Shown in pieces: positions 54,861-63,755 of a DNA stretch of 64,000 bases. The notes under the pieces are model-generated. The model was not told the origin of the DNA. It did not search any database and saw nothing but the letters and a program-made list of their open reading frames with translations. The position numbers were made by a program, and so were the translations under genes. The DNA is from Streptomyces sp. NBC_01591 (GTDB lineage Bacteria; Actinomycetota; Actinomycetes; Streptomycetales; Streptomycetaceae). Each line of letters starts with the position of its first letter. The first letter of the stretch is position 1. The stretch is taken from positions 8,494,001 to 8,558,000 of the forward strand of contig NZ_CP109327.1 of assembly GCF_035918155.1 (NCBI RefSeq), in the 5' to 3' direction.

Positions 54861-55015
54861 ATGGATCTTGTGGGTCCGAGGAAGGGTGTCCTGGTGGGAC
54901 GTAGGTCTCCGTATCCGGCGGAGTTCAGGAATGGCGCGGTGGTGCTTACCACGCCGCGGGCGGCAAGCGTACGTATGCGGCGGTCGCGGCGGATGTCGGT
55001 GTAGGCCAGGCTGTT
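54861..55015 (+). pseudogene. IS3-type orfA, degenerate (plus copy)
   Basis: From ATG 54861: MDLVGPRKGVLVGRRSPYPA then EFRNGAVV match the other copy at 54790; after a shift the reading [19 protein letters not shown] continues the family sequence, then ends at a TAG. It carries at least one frameshift and lacks the remainder of the transposase. Confidence 0.6.
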
Positions 55016-55019
55016 CTGA

Positions 55020-55250
55020 AGGCGCGTTCCATCTCGGCGAACAGTGCCAGCAGCAGGAAGGTGATGCGGCCCATGCCCTCGTCGGCGGTGTTGATCGGCA
55101 GGGGGTCGGCCAGGGAGCGCACCCCGATCTGCTTGTCGTTCAGATCATGGACGAGGTTGAGGACTTCGCGTAGAGGCAGCGTGGCGGCGTGCTTGTCGTC
55201 GAGGGTGCAGAACGGAGCGAGAGCGGCCAGCGGCGCTGCTCCGAAAAAGG
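55020..55250 (-). pseudogene. Serine recombinase (resolvase) fragment
   Basis: The minus-strand reading [40 protein letters not shown] and [13 protein letters not shown] is the helix-E/catalytic-domain end of Tn3-type resolvases and invertases (L..L...VHDL...GV.FRSL ... G...F..L...AE.ER). The catalytic Ser region and the DNA-binding HTH are both missing. Confidence 0.6.
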
Positions 55251-55282
55251 CCGATCAGACTGCGCGTGTGTTCGGCCAACCA

Positions 55283-56029
55283 TCAGGCCGGTACGGCACC
55301 GACCAGGCCGCCGTCGATGACGAGATCCTGGCCGTTGATGTAGGACGCGTCGGCTGAGGCGAGGAACGCCACAGCCGCGGCGACCTCTTCCGGGCGCCCG
55401 AAGCGGCCGGCGACGATCCGGCCGGTGACTGCCTCTGTCTCGGCCTCGGTCAACGCGTCGGCGGGGTACATCGGGGTGTCGATATAGCCGGGGCTGACGG
55501 AGTTGACGCGGATACCGCGCGGGGCGAGCGAGGCGGCGAGGGTTCGGGCCAGGTTGTGCACGGCGGCTTTGGTCGCCGAGTAGAGGGTCAGGACGCTGTT
55601 GCCCCGGTGGAGGGTCCAGGAGGCGTTGATGACGATCGAGCCTCCGTCCGCCAGCAGCGGCAGTGCCTTTTGGACGGTGAAGAACACGCCCTTGAAGTTG
55701 ACGTCGATGCCGTGGTCGAAGTCCGGCTCGGTGATGTTCTCGAACGGCAGGAATGTGCCGGTGCCGGCGTTGGCGAAGAGGCCGTCCAGCTGGGCGTGAC
55801 GGTCCCGGACAGTCTCCATCAGCGCGTCCACTGCGCCGAGGTCGGCGGCGTCGGCCACGATCCCCGAGGCGCCGGGGCCGATCTGCTGGACGGCGGCGTC
55901 AATCCGTGCGCGGGTGCGGCCGGTGACGATGACGTGGGCGCCCTCGGCGACGAGGCGGTGTGCGGTCGCCAGGCCCATGCCGCTGGTGCCGCCGGTGATG
56001 AGGATGGTCTTCTTGGTGAAGCGGTTCAT
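55283..56029 (-). CDS. Short-chain dehydrogenase/reductase
   Basis: 248 residues. The cofactor motif is ILITGGTSGMGLATAHRLVA (about residues 9-28), NAGTG follows DGLFA, the active-site Ser is in SIVINASWTLHR and the Tyr-Lys pair is in LYSATKAAVHNLA; the C-terminus is LVIDGGLVGAVPA. It is the last gene of a three-gene minus-strand operon; its ATG overlaps the hydrolase stop by four bases (ATGA). The substrate is unknown. Confidence 0.92.
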   Translation of the reverse strand: MNRFTKKTILITGGTSGMGLATAHRLVAEGAHVIVTGRTRARIDAAVQQIGPGASGIVADAADLGAVDALMETVRDRHAQLDGLFANAGTGTFLPFENITEPDFDHGIDVNFKGVFFTVQKALPLLADGGSIVINASWTLHRGNSVLTLYSATKAAVHNLARTLAASLAPRGIRVNSVSPGYIDTPMYPADALTEAETEAVTGRIVAGRFGRPEEVAAAVAFLASADASYINGQDLVIDGGLVGAVPA

Positions 56030-57018
56030 GCTGGTGTTCCCGTCAGGGTGTGTGTGAGGTGGTCGCTGAGGTGGGGCAGCCAGTCTGGGCGCGCGTTGCC
56101 GAGGAGGTGGTCGCCGTGTGGGATGGACAGGTAGGTGCCGTGCGGCGCCAGGCGGGCCAGGGGTTCGCCGTTCGTCACGCCGGGGATGACGTCCTGGTCG
56201 CCGTCCACGACCAGCAGCGGAGCCGCGATGCGGGGTGCCAGGGCGGTGAGGTCCACGTGGCGTGCGAACTCGTGGGCGGCGTCGGCTCCTCCCGTGCGAC
56301 TGGCCATGATGTCCCGTACAGGTGGGGGTAGTTCCTCCCAGTCGAGGCGGAAGGGGCCGCTGACGGTGGCAACGGCCGCCACGCGCGGCTCAAGCGCTGC
56401 GGCCCGGGCAGCGAAATAGCCGCCCAGACTCAGGCCGACGAGCCCGATGCGTGCGGCGCCGAGGGCGTCGATGACCAGGCCCACGACCCGCTCGTAGTCC
56501 GGCATAAAGGTCGTGGTGGCCGTGAGCACGCCCTGCCCGGGGCCGTCCATCGCGAACACCGCCAGCCCTCTGGCCAGCAGCGCGGACACGAGATCGAGGA
56601 ACTCCTCCTTGGCCGAGTCCAGGCCGGGAACGACGACCACGGTCCCCGGTGCATTGGAGGGGCCACGCAGCCAGCCGGTGAATCCCTCGCCGCTCACCTG
56701 CCGCGCACCGGGCTCCAGCATGTTGAGCGCTCTCCTCAAGGCGTGATCCGCCTCGACGGCAGCACGATGAGCTTCCGCATACGGCGCCAGGGTGGCCAGA
56801 TGGAACCACCGGGCCGCCATCAGCAGGTACTCACCCGCTGAGAAGGATGATCCCGCGTCCTCCGCGCGCTGGAGGTAGCCGTGTCCAGTGCGCAGGAAGG
56901 CCGGCCCCCAGTCGGCGACGGAAGTGAGGCCATCGGTGACGCGCCGGTACTCGTGAGGATCCACGCCCGTGCCGGTGGCGCGTGTCCACTGGGCAGCGGC
57001 GAACTCGGTGGTGCTCAT
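56026..57018 (-). CDS. Alpha/beta hydrolase
   Basis: 330 residues. A helical N-terminal extension (about 1-110) precedes the hydrolase fold: VVVVPGLDSAKEEFLDLVSA (about 126-145), MDGPGQG, nucleophile elbow GLVGLSLGGYFAARAAA (Ser near 199), VVDGDQDVIPGVTNGE and SIPHGDHLLGN (acid and His). The extension plus fold resembles FrsA/2,6-dihydroxypseudooxynicotine-hydrolase-like C-C or ester hydrolases. It overlaps both neighbours by four bases, so the three proteins are made together. Confidence 0.88.
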   Translation of the reverse strand: MSTTEFAAAQWTRATGTGVDPHEYRRVTDGLTSVADWGPAFLRTGHGYLQRAEDAGSSFSAGEYLLMAARWFHLATLAPYAEAHRAAVEADHALRRALNMLEPGARQVSGEGFTGWLRGPSNAPGTVVVVPGLDSAKEEFLDLVSALLARGLAVFAMDGPGQGVLTATTTFMPDYERVVGLVIDALGAARIGLVGLSLGGYFAARAAALEPRVAAVATVSGPFRLDWEELPPPVRDIMASRTGGADAAHEFARHVDLTALAPRIAAPLLVVDGDQDVIPGVTNGEPLARLAPHGTYLSIPHGDHLLGNARPDWLPHLSDHLTHTLTGTPA

Positions 57019-57935
57019 CGTGCTCCTCCGGTCAGCAGGACGGCCTTGCCACGTATCCGGCGCTCTCGCAGGTCGACCAGGGTGTCGGCGGTCTGTGCCC
57101 AGTCGGTGACGCGGTCGATCTCCGGGTGCAACCGGCCCTGTTCCACGAGGCTCACCAGTGCTGAGAGATCGGAGCCGTACGGGGCGCCGGCGTAGTGGAA
57201 GTGCTGGATCGTGACCCGCTCGGGCCCGCCAAGGAGTTGGAAGAAGTCGAGGGACACCGGGGTGCGGCTCGCCTGGCCGAACCAGACGAGCATGCCGCCC
57301 GGGCGTACCTTCGACAGGGCGAGTGGCAGATCCGGCCCGCCCGTGGACTCCAGCGCGACATCGAACGGGCCCTGCGCCGCCGCGACCTCATGCACCACCT
57401 TCGCGCCCAGCTCCGCAAGCCGCTCCCCGCGCACCGGAGTGGCCGTCACCACAGTCAGTTCGGCTCCGGCCCCAACGGCCAACTCGGTGACGTAGTGGCC
57501 GACGCCACCTGAGGCGCCGGTCAGCAGCACCCGTCGGCCAGCCAAGACACCGGCCGTACGAAGCAGCCGCAGGGCAGTGATCCCGGCCAGGGGCAGAGCC
57601 GCCGCCCGTGCACTGTCGATGCTGTCCGGGAGCACCGCGAGTGAGTGCGTGGGCACGGCGGCGTACTCGGCCCAGCCACCCTGCGCCGGGTGCCCGACCA
57701 CCCGGGTGCCGATGTCAGGGCCGGATCCGTCGGCTGCCGCTTGTACGACGAGCCCTGCAATGTCCTTGCCGGGCAGCAGCCCCGGCCGGGGGTGTTCAAG
57801 AAGGAATGTCTCGCCCCGGTTCGGCGCGAAGGCCTCGACTTTGATCAGTGCCTCACCGGGCTCCAGCACGGGCTGGGGGACCTCGGCGAAGGCGACCGGG
57901 CGCGCCGCATCCCCCGTGGGAATCAGTCTTTGCAT
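57015..57935 (-). CDS. Zinc-type alcohol dehydrogenase / quinone oxidoreductase (MDR)
   Basis: 306 residues from ATG 57935 (MQRLIPTG); the frame extends upstream into the LysR intergenic region. The MDR layout is seen: VEAFAPNRGETFLLEHPRPG, GKDIAGLVV, VGHPAQGGWAEYAAVPTHSL and the NADPH fold VLLTGASGGVGHYVTELAVG (about 136-155). It lacks the structural-zinc Cys cluster, so it is a QOR-type reductase of enones or quinones. It is the first gene of the ADH-hydrolase-SDR operon and is divergent from a LysR gene. Confidence 0.9.
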   Translation of the reverse strand: MQRLIPTGDAARPVAFAEVPQPVLEPGEALIKVEAFAPNRGETFLLEHPRPGLLPGKDIAGLVVQAAADGSGPDIGTRVVGHPAQGGWAEYAAVPTHSLAVLPDSIDSARAAALPLAGITALRLLRTAGVLAGRRVLLTGASGGVGHYVTELAVGAGAELTVVTATPVRGERLAELGAKVVHEVAAAQGPFDVALESTGGPDLPLALSKVRPGGMLVWFGQASRTPVSLDFFQLLGGPERVTIQHFHYAGAPYGSDLSALVSLVEQGRLHPEIDRVTDWAQTADTLVDLRERRIRGKAVLLTGGAR

Positions 57936-57991
57936 GCAGAGGATGTAACCCCTGCGGCCACCCCGCGATCCAACAACGGCCAAGCAAATCT

Positions 57992-58008
57992 GACAACTTT
58001 TGGTTGTC
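57992..58008. promoter_or_regulatory. Palindrome in LysR/ADH divergent promoter
   Basis: GACAAC and GTTGTC form a perfect 6-bp inverted repeat around TTTTG, 16 bases before the LysR ATG. Its arms and spacing fit a LysR-type recognition site controlling both directions. Confidence 0.55.
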
Positions 58009-58024
58009 GCCTATGGTGGGAGCC

Positions 58025-58969
58025 ATGGATCTCGACGTGGCGCAGGTACGTGCCTTCGTGCGCACCGCCGAGGAGCTGCACTTCGGTCGGGCGGCCGGGA
58101 CGCTCGCCATCTCCCAGCAGACGCTGTCCAAGAGGATCGCGCGGCTGGAATCCCTGCTCGGCACCGAGCTGTTCCAGCGCGGCGGCAGCGGCGTACGCCT
58201 CACGGAGGCCGGACAGCGTTTCCTCCCACCAGCCCGGCAGGCTGTGGCCGCCGCCGACGCCGCAGTCGCGGCTGTGTTCGGGAAGGAACATCCGCTGCGC
58301 GTCGATGTCTGGGGGCACCTCTACGCGCCGATGCGGACGCTGGCCCAGGTTGCCGGACGGTCCGGGGAACTGGCGTTGGGGCACGGGCGCGACCTACCGT
58401 CGGTGACGATGGCACTGCTGCACGGCGACATCGACGCGGCTTTCGGCCGAGTCCACCCACCGCTGCCCGCCGGGCTGGCACACCGCCTCGTCCGCCTCGA
58501 ACCGGTGGACGCTGTACTGAGTACGGACCATCCGCTCGCCGCCGAACCGGCTCTGCGGCCAGACCAGTTGCGCGGCAGCATGCTGTGGGCACCCGGTGCG
58601 CTGGACCGGCTCGACTTCCTCCACCGCTTCGCCGACCGATTCGGCATCCAGAACACGGCCACGAGCGTCAACCTAGGGCTCGCCCACTTCCTTGCCGAGG
58701 TGGCGGAAGAGCCGCAACGCTTCTCGCTGGTGCCTGCCGATGTGCCACTACCAGAGGTCCCCGGGTTGCGCTCCGTCCCCCTGGTCGATCCCACGCCGCT
58801 GTACGCCTGGTCGCTGCTGTGGCGCACCGGAAACGGGCACCCGGGGCTTAAAAGCCTTGCCGCCGCCTGCGCTGAGGAAGCAAGGCGAAGCAGATGGCTG
58901 GAGTACGACCCGACCCGTGATTGGCTGCCTGAACCACCCGCGAGTGGTCCCGGTCCCGGACGAAAGTGA
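58025..58969 (+). CDS. LysR-family regulator of the ADH-hydrolase-SDR operon
   Basis: 314 residues from ATG 58025 (GGTGGGAG just upstream). The N-terminal winged helix is VRAFVRTAEELHFGRAAGTL then AISQQTLSKRIARLESLLGT (about residues 8-47). The effector domain follows (WGHLYAPMRTLAQVA ... LGHGRDLPSVTMALLHGDID). It is transcribed away from the ADH operon with a palindrome between, so control of that operon, with a pathway intermediate as inducer, is the natural inference. Confidence 0.88.
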   Translation: MDLDVAQVRAFVRTAEELHFGRAAGTLAISQQTLSKRIARLESLLGTELFQRGGSGVRLTEAGQRFLPPARQAVAAADAAVAAVFGKEHPLRVDVWGHLYAPMRTLAQVAGRSGELALGHGRDLPSVTMALLHGDIDAAFGRVHPPLPAGLAHRLVRLEPVDAVLSTDHPLAAEPALRPDQLRGSMLWAPGALDRLDFLHRFADRFGIQNTATSVNLGLAHFLAEVAEEPQRFSLVPADVPLPEVPGLRSVPLVDPTPLYAWSLLWRTGNGHPGLKSLAAACAEEARRSRWLEYDPTRDWLPEPPASGPGPGRK

Positions 58970-59330
58970 TCTCGTCGAAGCAGGCAGCGTCAGCCAGGCC
59001 GTAGAACCGCCGCGTTTTATAGGTATCGCTCATGAAACAGGCGACTGCCCGGCGGCCCACCTGCGGCGATCACGTTCCATGAGTTGTTGCAAAATGACCG
59101 GCACCGGTGGACCCGCTCGCCCGGCCGGCCGAGTCGGCCGATCATTTCGGACTCTGCCGGCCACAACTCGGAGATCTCCCAAGGCGGGCCACCGGCCTCC
59201 CACGCCTCCAGAGTCGCGACGGCCTCGTGTCCCTGGACAGCGAAGTTAGTCGTGCGCAGCGTGCTGATCTGGACGGACTGGGTTGGATGTCAAGGGGGTA
59301 TTCATGAGTGGAGTCGACCAGTGCGAGCAT
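58970..59330. other. Scrap region
   Basis: On the minus strand, about 59060-58920, the reading SDTYKTRRFYGLADAACFDE then ITFVRDRDHSRVVQAA is protein-like but short, and no family can be named. No other gene is supported. Confidence 0.3.
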
Positions 59331-59344
59331 CGCTTTCCGCCCTC

Positions 59345-60502
59345 TCATGAGTGTCGGTGATAAGCCTTGTTGGCAATACGCCAGCTGTCGTCGGCGCGGA
59401 CCAGCAGGAAGATGTCGGTGAACGTGTCGGGGCCGTGCAAGAGCGTCATGGTTGCGGTCGCGACGGTGCCGTGGACGTCGATGGCGTCGATGCGGCGGGA
59501 GCGGGTCGGTTCGTCCGGGGCCGGCTGGCCGTGGAAGAGAGCGCAGTAATCGTCCAGGCGCCATGAGACGAATGCGCCGTCCCGGGTTCCCTCGATGTGG
59601 GCGGTGGGTAGGAACGCGTCGCGGAAGTGGGTGGGGTCGCCGGTGGCGTGTCCGCGGATGTAAGCACGAAGAGGTTCGAACACGGCATCTTCCACGGCGG
59701 GGACCGTGGCGGCAGCGGCGATGTCGGCTTCAGGGTCGGCAGGCGTGTCGGCCAGGTTGGCTGCGCTGCGCAGGGGGGTGTTGGATGCGGCGGCCAGCAG
59801 AGCCATGTCCTTGGTCAGCGCGCCGATCGTGAATTCGGCCGTGCCACTGGCCGACTGGTTGGTGAGAAAGGTGCGTTTTCGGGCCACGAGCCCACCGAGC
59901 TGGCCGAGTTCGAGGACGTCCAGCACCTGGGCGCGGGGCAGGCCGAGGGCGTCGGCTTGCCGCAGTGAGTCACGCAGCGCGAGGACGGCGCCGGCGAGGC
60001 TGTTGTTGGCGATCAGCTTGAGGGCAGCGGCGGTGGAGGCGTCATCGACGCGCAGCACGGTGCCCAGCGTTTGCAGCACCGGTCGGGCTCGATCGAATGC
60101 GTCTTGGTCAGCGGCGGCGAGGATCTGCAGGGCGCCGGCGGCGGCAGCCGGCACAGAGCCGAGCACGGGCGCGTGGATGTAGGACTGGCCGAGTTGCCGG
60201 GCCAGCTTCGACGCTTCGGCGGGGGCGATGGTGCTGGTATTCAGCACGATTGTGTCCGTTCGTAGCGAGTCGCGGGCGTCGTCGAGGACCTGCTGGCAGG
60301 CCGGGCCGTCGAACAACGCCAGGAGCACGAGGTCGGCCTTCGCCACGGCGTCGTTCGGATCGCCGGTCGTCTCGACTGCGCATGAGGTGCGCCCGGAGCG
60401 AGTCCAGCCGACGACGTTCCAGCCCTGGGCAGCCAGTCGTGTCGCGATCGCGTTGCCCATGTGCCCCAAGCCGAGGACGGCAATGGTGTGCGGTGTGGTC
60501 AT
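59345..60502 (-). CDS. NAD(P)-dependent 3-hydroxyisobutyrate-dehydrogenase-like / NTF2 fusion
   Basis: 385 residues from ATG 60502; the longer open frame upstream is not protein-like. Residues 1-285 are a beta-hydroxyacid-dehydrogenase/imine-reductase type fold: IAVLGLGHMGNAIATRLAAQ (about 6-25), LVLLALFDGPACQQVLDD, the substrate block VLGSVPAAAAGALQILAA, and KLIANNSLAGAVLALRDSLR with the catalytic Lys position (here KLIANN). Residues 290-385 are a SnoaL/NTF2-like cone: EDAVFEPLRAYIRGHATGDP, FLPTAHIEGTRDGAFVSWRL and WRIANKAYHRHS. The fusion is unusual; the second domain may bind or shape the substrate. A divergent LysR gene lies 95 bases away. Confidence 0.85.
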   Translation of the reverse strand: MTTPHTIAVLGLGHMGNAIATRLAAQGWNVVGWTRSGRTSCAVETTGDPNDAVAKADLVLLALFDGPACQQVLDDARDSLRTDTIVLNTSTIAPAEASKLARQLGQSYIHAPVLGSVPAAAAGALQILAAADQDAFDRARPVLQTLGTVLRVDDASTAAALKLIANNSLAGAVLALRDSLRQADALGLPRAQVLDVLELGQLGGLVARKRTFLTNQSASGTAEFTIGALTKDMALLAAASNTPLRSAANLADTPADPEADIAAAATVPAVEDAVFEPLRAYIRGHATGDPTHFRDAFLPTAHIEGTRDGAFVSWRLDDYCALFHGQPAPDEPTRSRRIDAIDVHGTVATATMTLLHGPDTFTDIFLLVRADDSWRIANKAYHRHS

Positions 60503-60571
60503 GCGTGCCAGAGTCGTGCACTGCCATGACTGCGACAAGCGCAGATTTCGCAGGGCGGCCCTGCGGGATTC

Positions 60572-60586
60572 GCATACCTGGTATGC
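60572..60586. promoter_or_regulatory. Palindrome in second LysR divergent promoter
   Basis: GCATACC and GGTATGC are perfect inverted arms around one T, 11 bases before the LysR ATG at 60598 and about 70 bases from the fusion gene start; ATAC follows. It fits a LysR recognition site. Confidence 0.6.
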
Positions 60587-60597
60587 ATACTGACGCC

Positions 60598-61509
60598 ATG
60601 GAACTGACTGTGTGGCGGACCTTCGTGACCGTGTGCCGACTCGGGTCGCTGTCGGCGGCGGCTGCCGAGATCCATCACACGCAGTCGGCCGTCTCCCGGC
60701 AGATCGCCGGGCTAGAGCAGCAGCTCGGCGTGGCTCTGGTGGAGCGCCATGCGCGCGGAGTGCGCCCCACACCGGCCGGCGAGGTGTTCCATCGCCACGC
60801 CCTGGCCGTGCTCAACGAGGCTGACCGTGCCGTTCGCGCCGCACGAGACGTGCGTGATGGGGCGTTCGACCGGCCGCTGGCCGTCGGCGCGACACCCTCG
60901 CTTGCCGCGGGCATCGTCCCCGAGGCCATCCGGGGCCTGCTGGAGGCCGGGTCAGTCCGGTGGAGCCTGCTGCCCGGCCTGAGCGCACAGCTGCACAGCC
61001 GCGTGATCGCCGGCGATCTCGACGTTGCTGTCGTCACCGATGCGCCACCAGGGCTGCCCCAGGACCCGCGGGTCGAACGCCGGTTCCTCGGGCTGGACGA
61101 CATGGTCGTCGTCCTGCCCGTCGGCCATCCGCAGGCCGGGCGCGGCTCGGTGCACATGCAGGCGCTGGCCGACCAGATCTGGGTCGAGGACAACGACGGC
61201 TCGGCGGCGCTGCTGCGCCAGCACGCCGCCCGCGCCGGAGTCAGCGCCCGCATCGACCTGACCGCGGCCGATCTGCTCGGCAAGCTGGCCCTGGTTGCAA
61301 CCGGTCACGCCATCGCGCTGATCCCCGGTGTGCTGACGTGCGCGCTGCGGGCCGACGTCACCACGGTGGCCCTCGTCGATCCACCGACCCGCGGCATCTA
61401 CACACTCACACCACACGATGACCCCCACCCCTCCGCGGCGCTCCTGCTCGACCAGCTCGCGACAGCCTTCGCCTCGGTTGCTTGCGGGGTTCTGCGACAA
61501 GCCCTGTGA
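60598..61509 (+). CDS. LysR-family regulator next to the dehydrogenase/NTF2 gene
   Basis: 303 residues from ATG 60598 (an in-frame ATG 15 bases upstream is possible). Its winged helix is FVTVCRLGSLSAAAAEIHHT then QSAVSRQIAGLEQQLGVALV (about residues 9-48), with the effector domain starting PLAVGATPSLAAGIVPEAIR. It is divergent from the dehydrogenase/NTF2 fusion gene with a 15-bp palindrome between, so it probably controls that gene. Confidence 0.88.
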   Translation: MELTVWRTFVTVCRLGSLSAAAAEIHHTQSAVSRQIAGLEQQLGVALVERHARGVRPTPAGEVFHRHALAVLNEADRAVRAARDVRDGAFDRPLAVGATPSLAAGIVPEAIRGLLEAGSVRWSLLPGLSAQLHSRVIAGDLDVAVVTDAPPGLPQDPRVERRFLGLDDMVVVLPVGHPQAGRGSVHMQALADQIWVEDNDGSAALLRQHAARAGVSARIDLTAADLLGKLALVATGHAIALIPGVLTCALRADVTTVALVDPPTRGIYTLTPHDDPHPSAALLLDQLATAFASVACGVLRQAL

Positions 61510-61742
61510 TCGCATGGCCCTTGGACGGTCAGCCGTGTCACGGTGGCGGGCGAGAGACCGGCCGAGGAGCCGAGGAACTGCTCGAGTGCGGGCACGAAGT
61601 CGCGTATTGATCGCCCTGGGGATTCGAACCGCAACGGCGAGCTGAGGCCGCAAGCCGTACGACTCGGTACGCGATAGTCGGGACTCTCGAAGCGATTCGA
61701 TGGGGCCCTGGCGGTCCTGGGAGACTGCAAGCATGACTGGCA

Positions 61743-62065
61743 TGATCGTGGTCAGCGAACTACGACCCCCGATGGGCTGAGCGATTCCAGGATCTGCGGC
61801 AGCGACTTGCACCTCACGTCGCGGATCTGCCTGTGTTCATCGAGCATGTCGGAAGTACGGCCGTGCCCGGACGTGCTGCCAAGCCGATCATCGACCTTGA
61901 CATTGTGGTGGCCGAAAGGGCGGTCATGCCCGAGCTGATCTCCCGGCTTACCGGGCAGGGTCACCGGCACGAAGGTGATCTGGGGATTCCGGGGCGGGAG
62001 GCCTTTCAAGCCCCTTCTGCGGCTCCCGAACATCACCTGTACGGCGTGGTCGCAGGTCTTCTGAC
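61743..62065 (+). pseudogene. GrpB-family nucleotidyltransferase-like remnant
   Basis: The reading YDPRWAERFQDLRQRLAPHV, ADLPVFIEHVGSTAVPGRAA, KPIIDLDIVVAERAVMPELI and ISRLTGQGHRHEGDLGIPGR matches the first two thirds of GrpB proteins, with HVGSTAVPG and KPIIDLDIVV as the signature. The start is out of frame near 61755 (TGA just after in the ATG frame), and after EHHLYGVVAG the C-terminus is replaced by other sequence. It is non-functional. Confidence 0.65.
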
Positions 62066-62640
62066 CCCGCTCGTCCCGCCGCCCCACCACGCCCGGTGCT
62101 CCTCACCGAAGCCGCACACACGCTCCCGGGGCCGGCCCACACCCGCGCGATCGGCGAACCGCCCCTCGAAGTCGCCCCCGCCCACCCCTCCGACCACCAG
62201 GCGCCAGCATCCTCACCCCGTTCTGCGACGAAATCGGCACCGACCTCGACCAAGGCCTCGCCGCCTGCCGTCTGCCGCCATACGGATCCGCCCGGACGCT
62301 CTCGGGGGACAGGCGGCACGGGCACCGCCGCCGCCACCGGTGCCAGCCGGCAGCCTGCGGTGCGAGGCGTTCCGCCGCCCGCTGGACCCGATCCTGGCGA
62401 AGAACCGGCGGCACACCCTGTGTTGACGCCGTTGGACGCCCAGAGGCGCAACCGACCGATTGAGAGGTCGCGCAGATAGGCGTGCGTTCATGGCCGGCGG
62501 ACTGGGCGTTCGTCCCATCGGTGGGTCGTCCGTGTTCGGACCCTCGTAGTGGCCTGCACGCCGCCCATTCTCTGCGGGTTGGGCCTGGATCCGAGCTGGG
62601 TCCGGCTGCCTCGTTCACGCTGCGCGCAATTCGCCGTCGG
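62066..62640. other. Gene-poor stretch
   Basis: Only short scraps are seen, for example a plus-strand ASILTPFCDEIGTDLDQGLA near 62205-62265. Nothing can be named; it separates the GrpB remnant from the MBL gene promoter. Confidence 0.35.
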
Positions 62641-62650
62641 CAGAAGTACC

Positions 62651-62678
62651 TGGACACTCGCCAGCCCCACGCTAGCGT
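62651..62678 (+). promoter_or_regulatory. Promoter of MBL gene, leaderless
   Basis: TGGACA (62651-62656) and TAGCGT (62673-62678) are spaced by 16 bases and the -10 ends six bases before ATG 62685. This is the clearest -35/-10 pair in the window, and it implies translation from the first base of the transcript. Confidence 0.55.
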
Positions 62679-62684
62679 CGCATC

Positions 62685-63404
62685 ATGGAACTCACCCAGG
62701 TCACCCCTACTATCTGGCAGCTGGCCTTCCCGGTCGGGCATGTCTACTTCGTGCGCATGCCCGACGGTTATGGTCTGATCGACACCGCCATGCCGGGGTC
62801 CGCCCCCGCGATCCTCGATGCCCTGACACGGCTCGGCGGCCGCTCACAGGACCTGCGGCAGATCGTGCTCACTCACTCTCACATCGACCACATGGGCTCG
62901 GCTGCGGATCTCGTCGAGGCCACCGGTGCTCGCGTCCTGGCTGGAGCCCTGGACGCCCCGTTCATCCGCGGCACGGCACCCGAACCCCAGCCGGTATATA
63001 CCGCCCCGGAACGCGCGCTTCACGAGCAGATCGTGGCGGGTTTCTCCGAAACGTACGCCCGGCCCCTGCAACATGTGCCGGTGGACGTGGAACTGCACGA
63101 CGGAGACACCATTGACGACTGGGGCGAGCCCGTCCACGTCCTGCACGTGCCCGGACACACCCCGGGAAGCATCGCGCTACACCTCTCCTCCAGCGGCGTG
63201 CTGTTCCCGGGCGACATCGTCGCCACCGCGGAGGGCCGGGCGATTCTCGGCCCGTTCAACGTGGACAGGGAGCAGGCTATTGCCTCCTTCAGGCGGCTGG
63301 CCTCGCTGGAGGTGGAAGCTCTGTGCGTCCCGCACGGCGAGCCGGTGTTCAAGGGCGTGAGCGAGGTGCTGCGGGCGGCAGCTCCGGAGAATGACTGGGT
63401 GTGA
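62685..63404 (+). CDS. Metallo-beta-lactamase-fold hydrolase
   Basis: 239 residues from ATG 62685. The zinc motif HxHxDH is in IVLTHSHIDHMGSAADLVEA (about residues 61-80), a third ligand region is VLHVPGHTPGSIALHLSSSG (His near 155), the bridging Asp is in LFPGDIVATAEGR, and the last His is in EALCVPHGEPVF. It is a glyoxalase-II/lactonase-type hydrolase. The start is fixed by the leaderless promoter just upstream. No neighbour points to a substrate. Confidence 0.92.
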   Translation: MELTQVTPTIWQLAFPVGHVYFVRMPDGYGLIDTAMPGSAPAILDALTRLGGRSQDLRQIVLTHSHIDHMGSAADLVEATGARVLAGALDAPFIRGTAPEPQPVYTAPERALHEQIVAGFSETYARPLQHVPVDVELHDGDTIDDWGEPVHVLHVPGHTPGSIALHLSSSGVLFPGDIVATAEGRAILGPFNVDREQAIASFRRLASLEVEALCVPHGEPVFKGVSEVLRAAAPENDWV

Positions 63405-63467
63405 GTCGAGCGCAGGTCAATCGATCACACGGATAGCTGGAGGGGTGAGAGGTCGTTTTCTCCCAGT

Positions 63468-63755
63468 GTTTTATCCCGGGATCTGCTGTTTGGTCTGTGG
63501 TGTCGGGTCGCGCCAGGAGATGGTGGCTTCGCCGGTGAGGCGGCGGGCCATGAGGTCGGTCATGGCGAGGTGGATCACGGCTTCGGAGCGGGTGGGCAGG
63601 GTTTCGTAGTCGCGGGCCAGGCGGCGGTGGAGCATGAGCCGGCCATAGGTCCGCTCGATGGCCCATCGCTTCGGAATGGGGGTGAAGTCCCTGGTCCCGG
63701 GGGTGCGGGCGGTAGCCGCCGTCGGCCCAGACCTTGCGGATGCCGGGGTGTTCGG
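63468..63755 (-). pseudogene. IS5-family transposase C-terminal remnant
   Basis: The minus strand carries IRKVWADGGYRPHPR, then after a frame change TRDFTPIPKRWAIERTYGRL, MLHRRLARDYETLPTRSEAV and IHLAMTDLMARRLTGEATIS, ending WRDPTPQTKQQIPG at a stop near 63468. It is the C-terminal part of the IS5-group transposase, with the last Glu region WAIERTYG. The same stretch, in worse shape, is at 77-400 on the plus strand. Confidence 0.7.
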
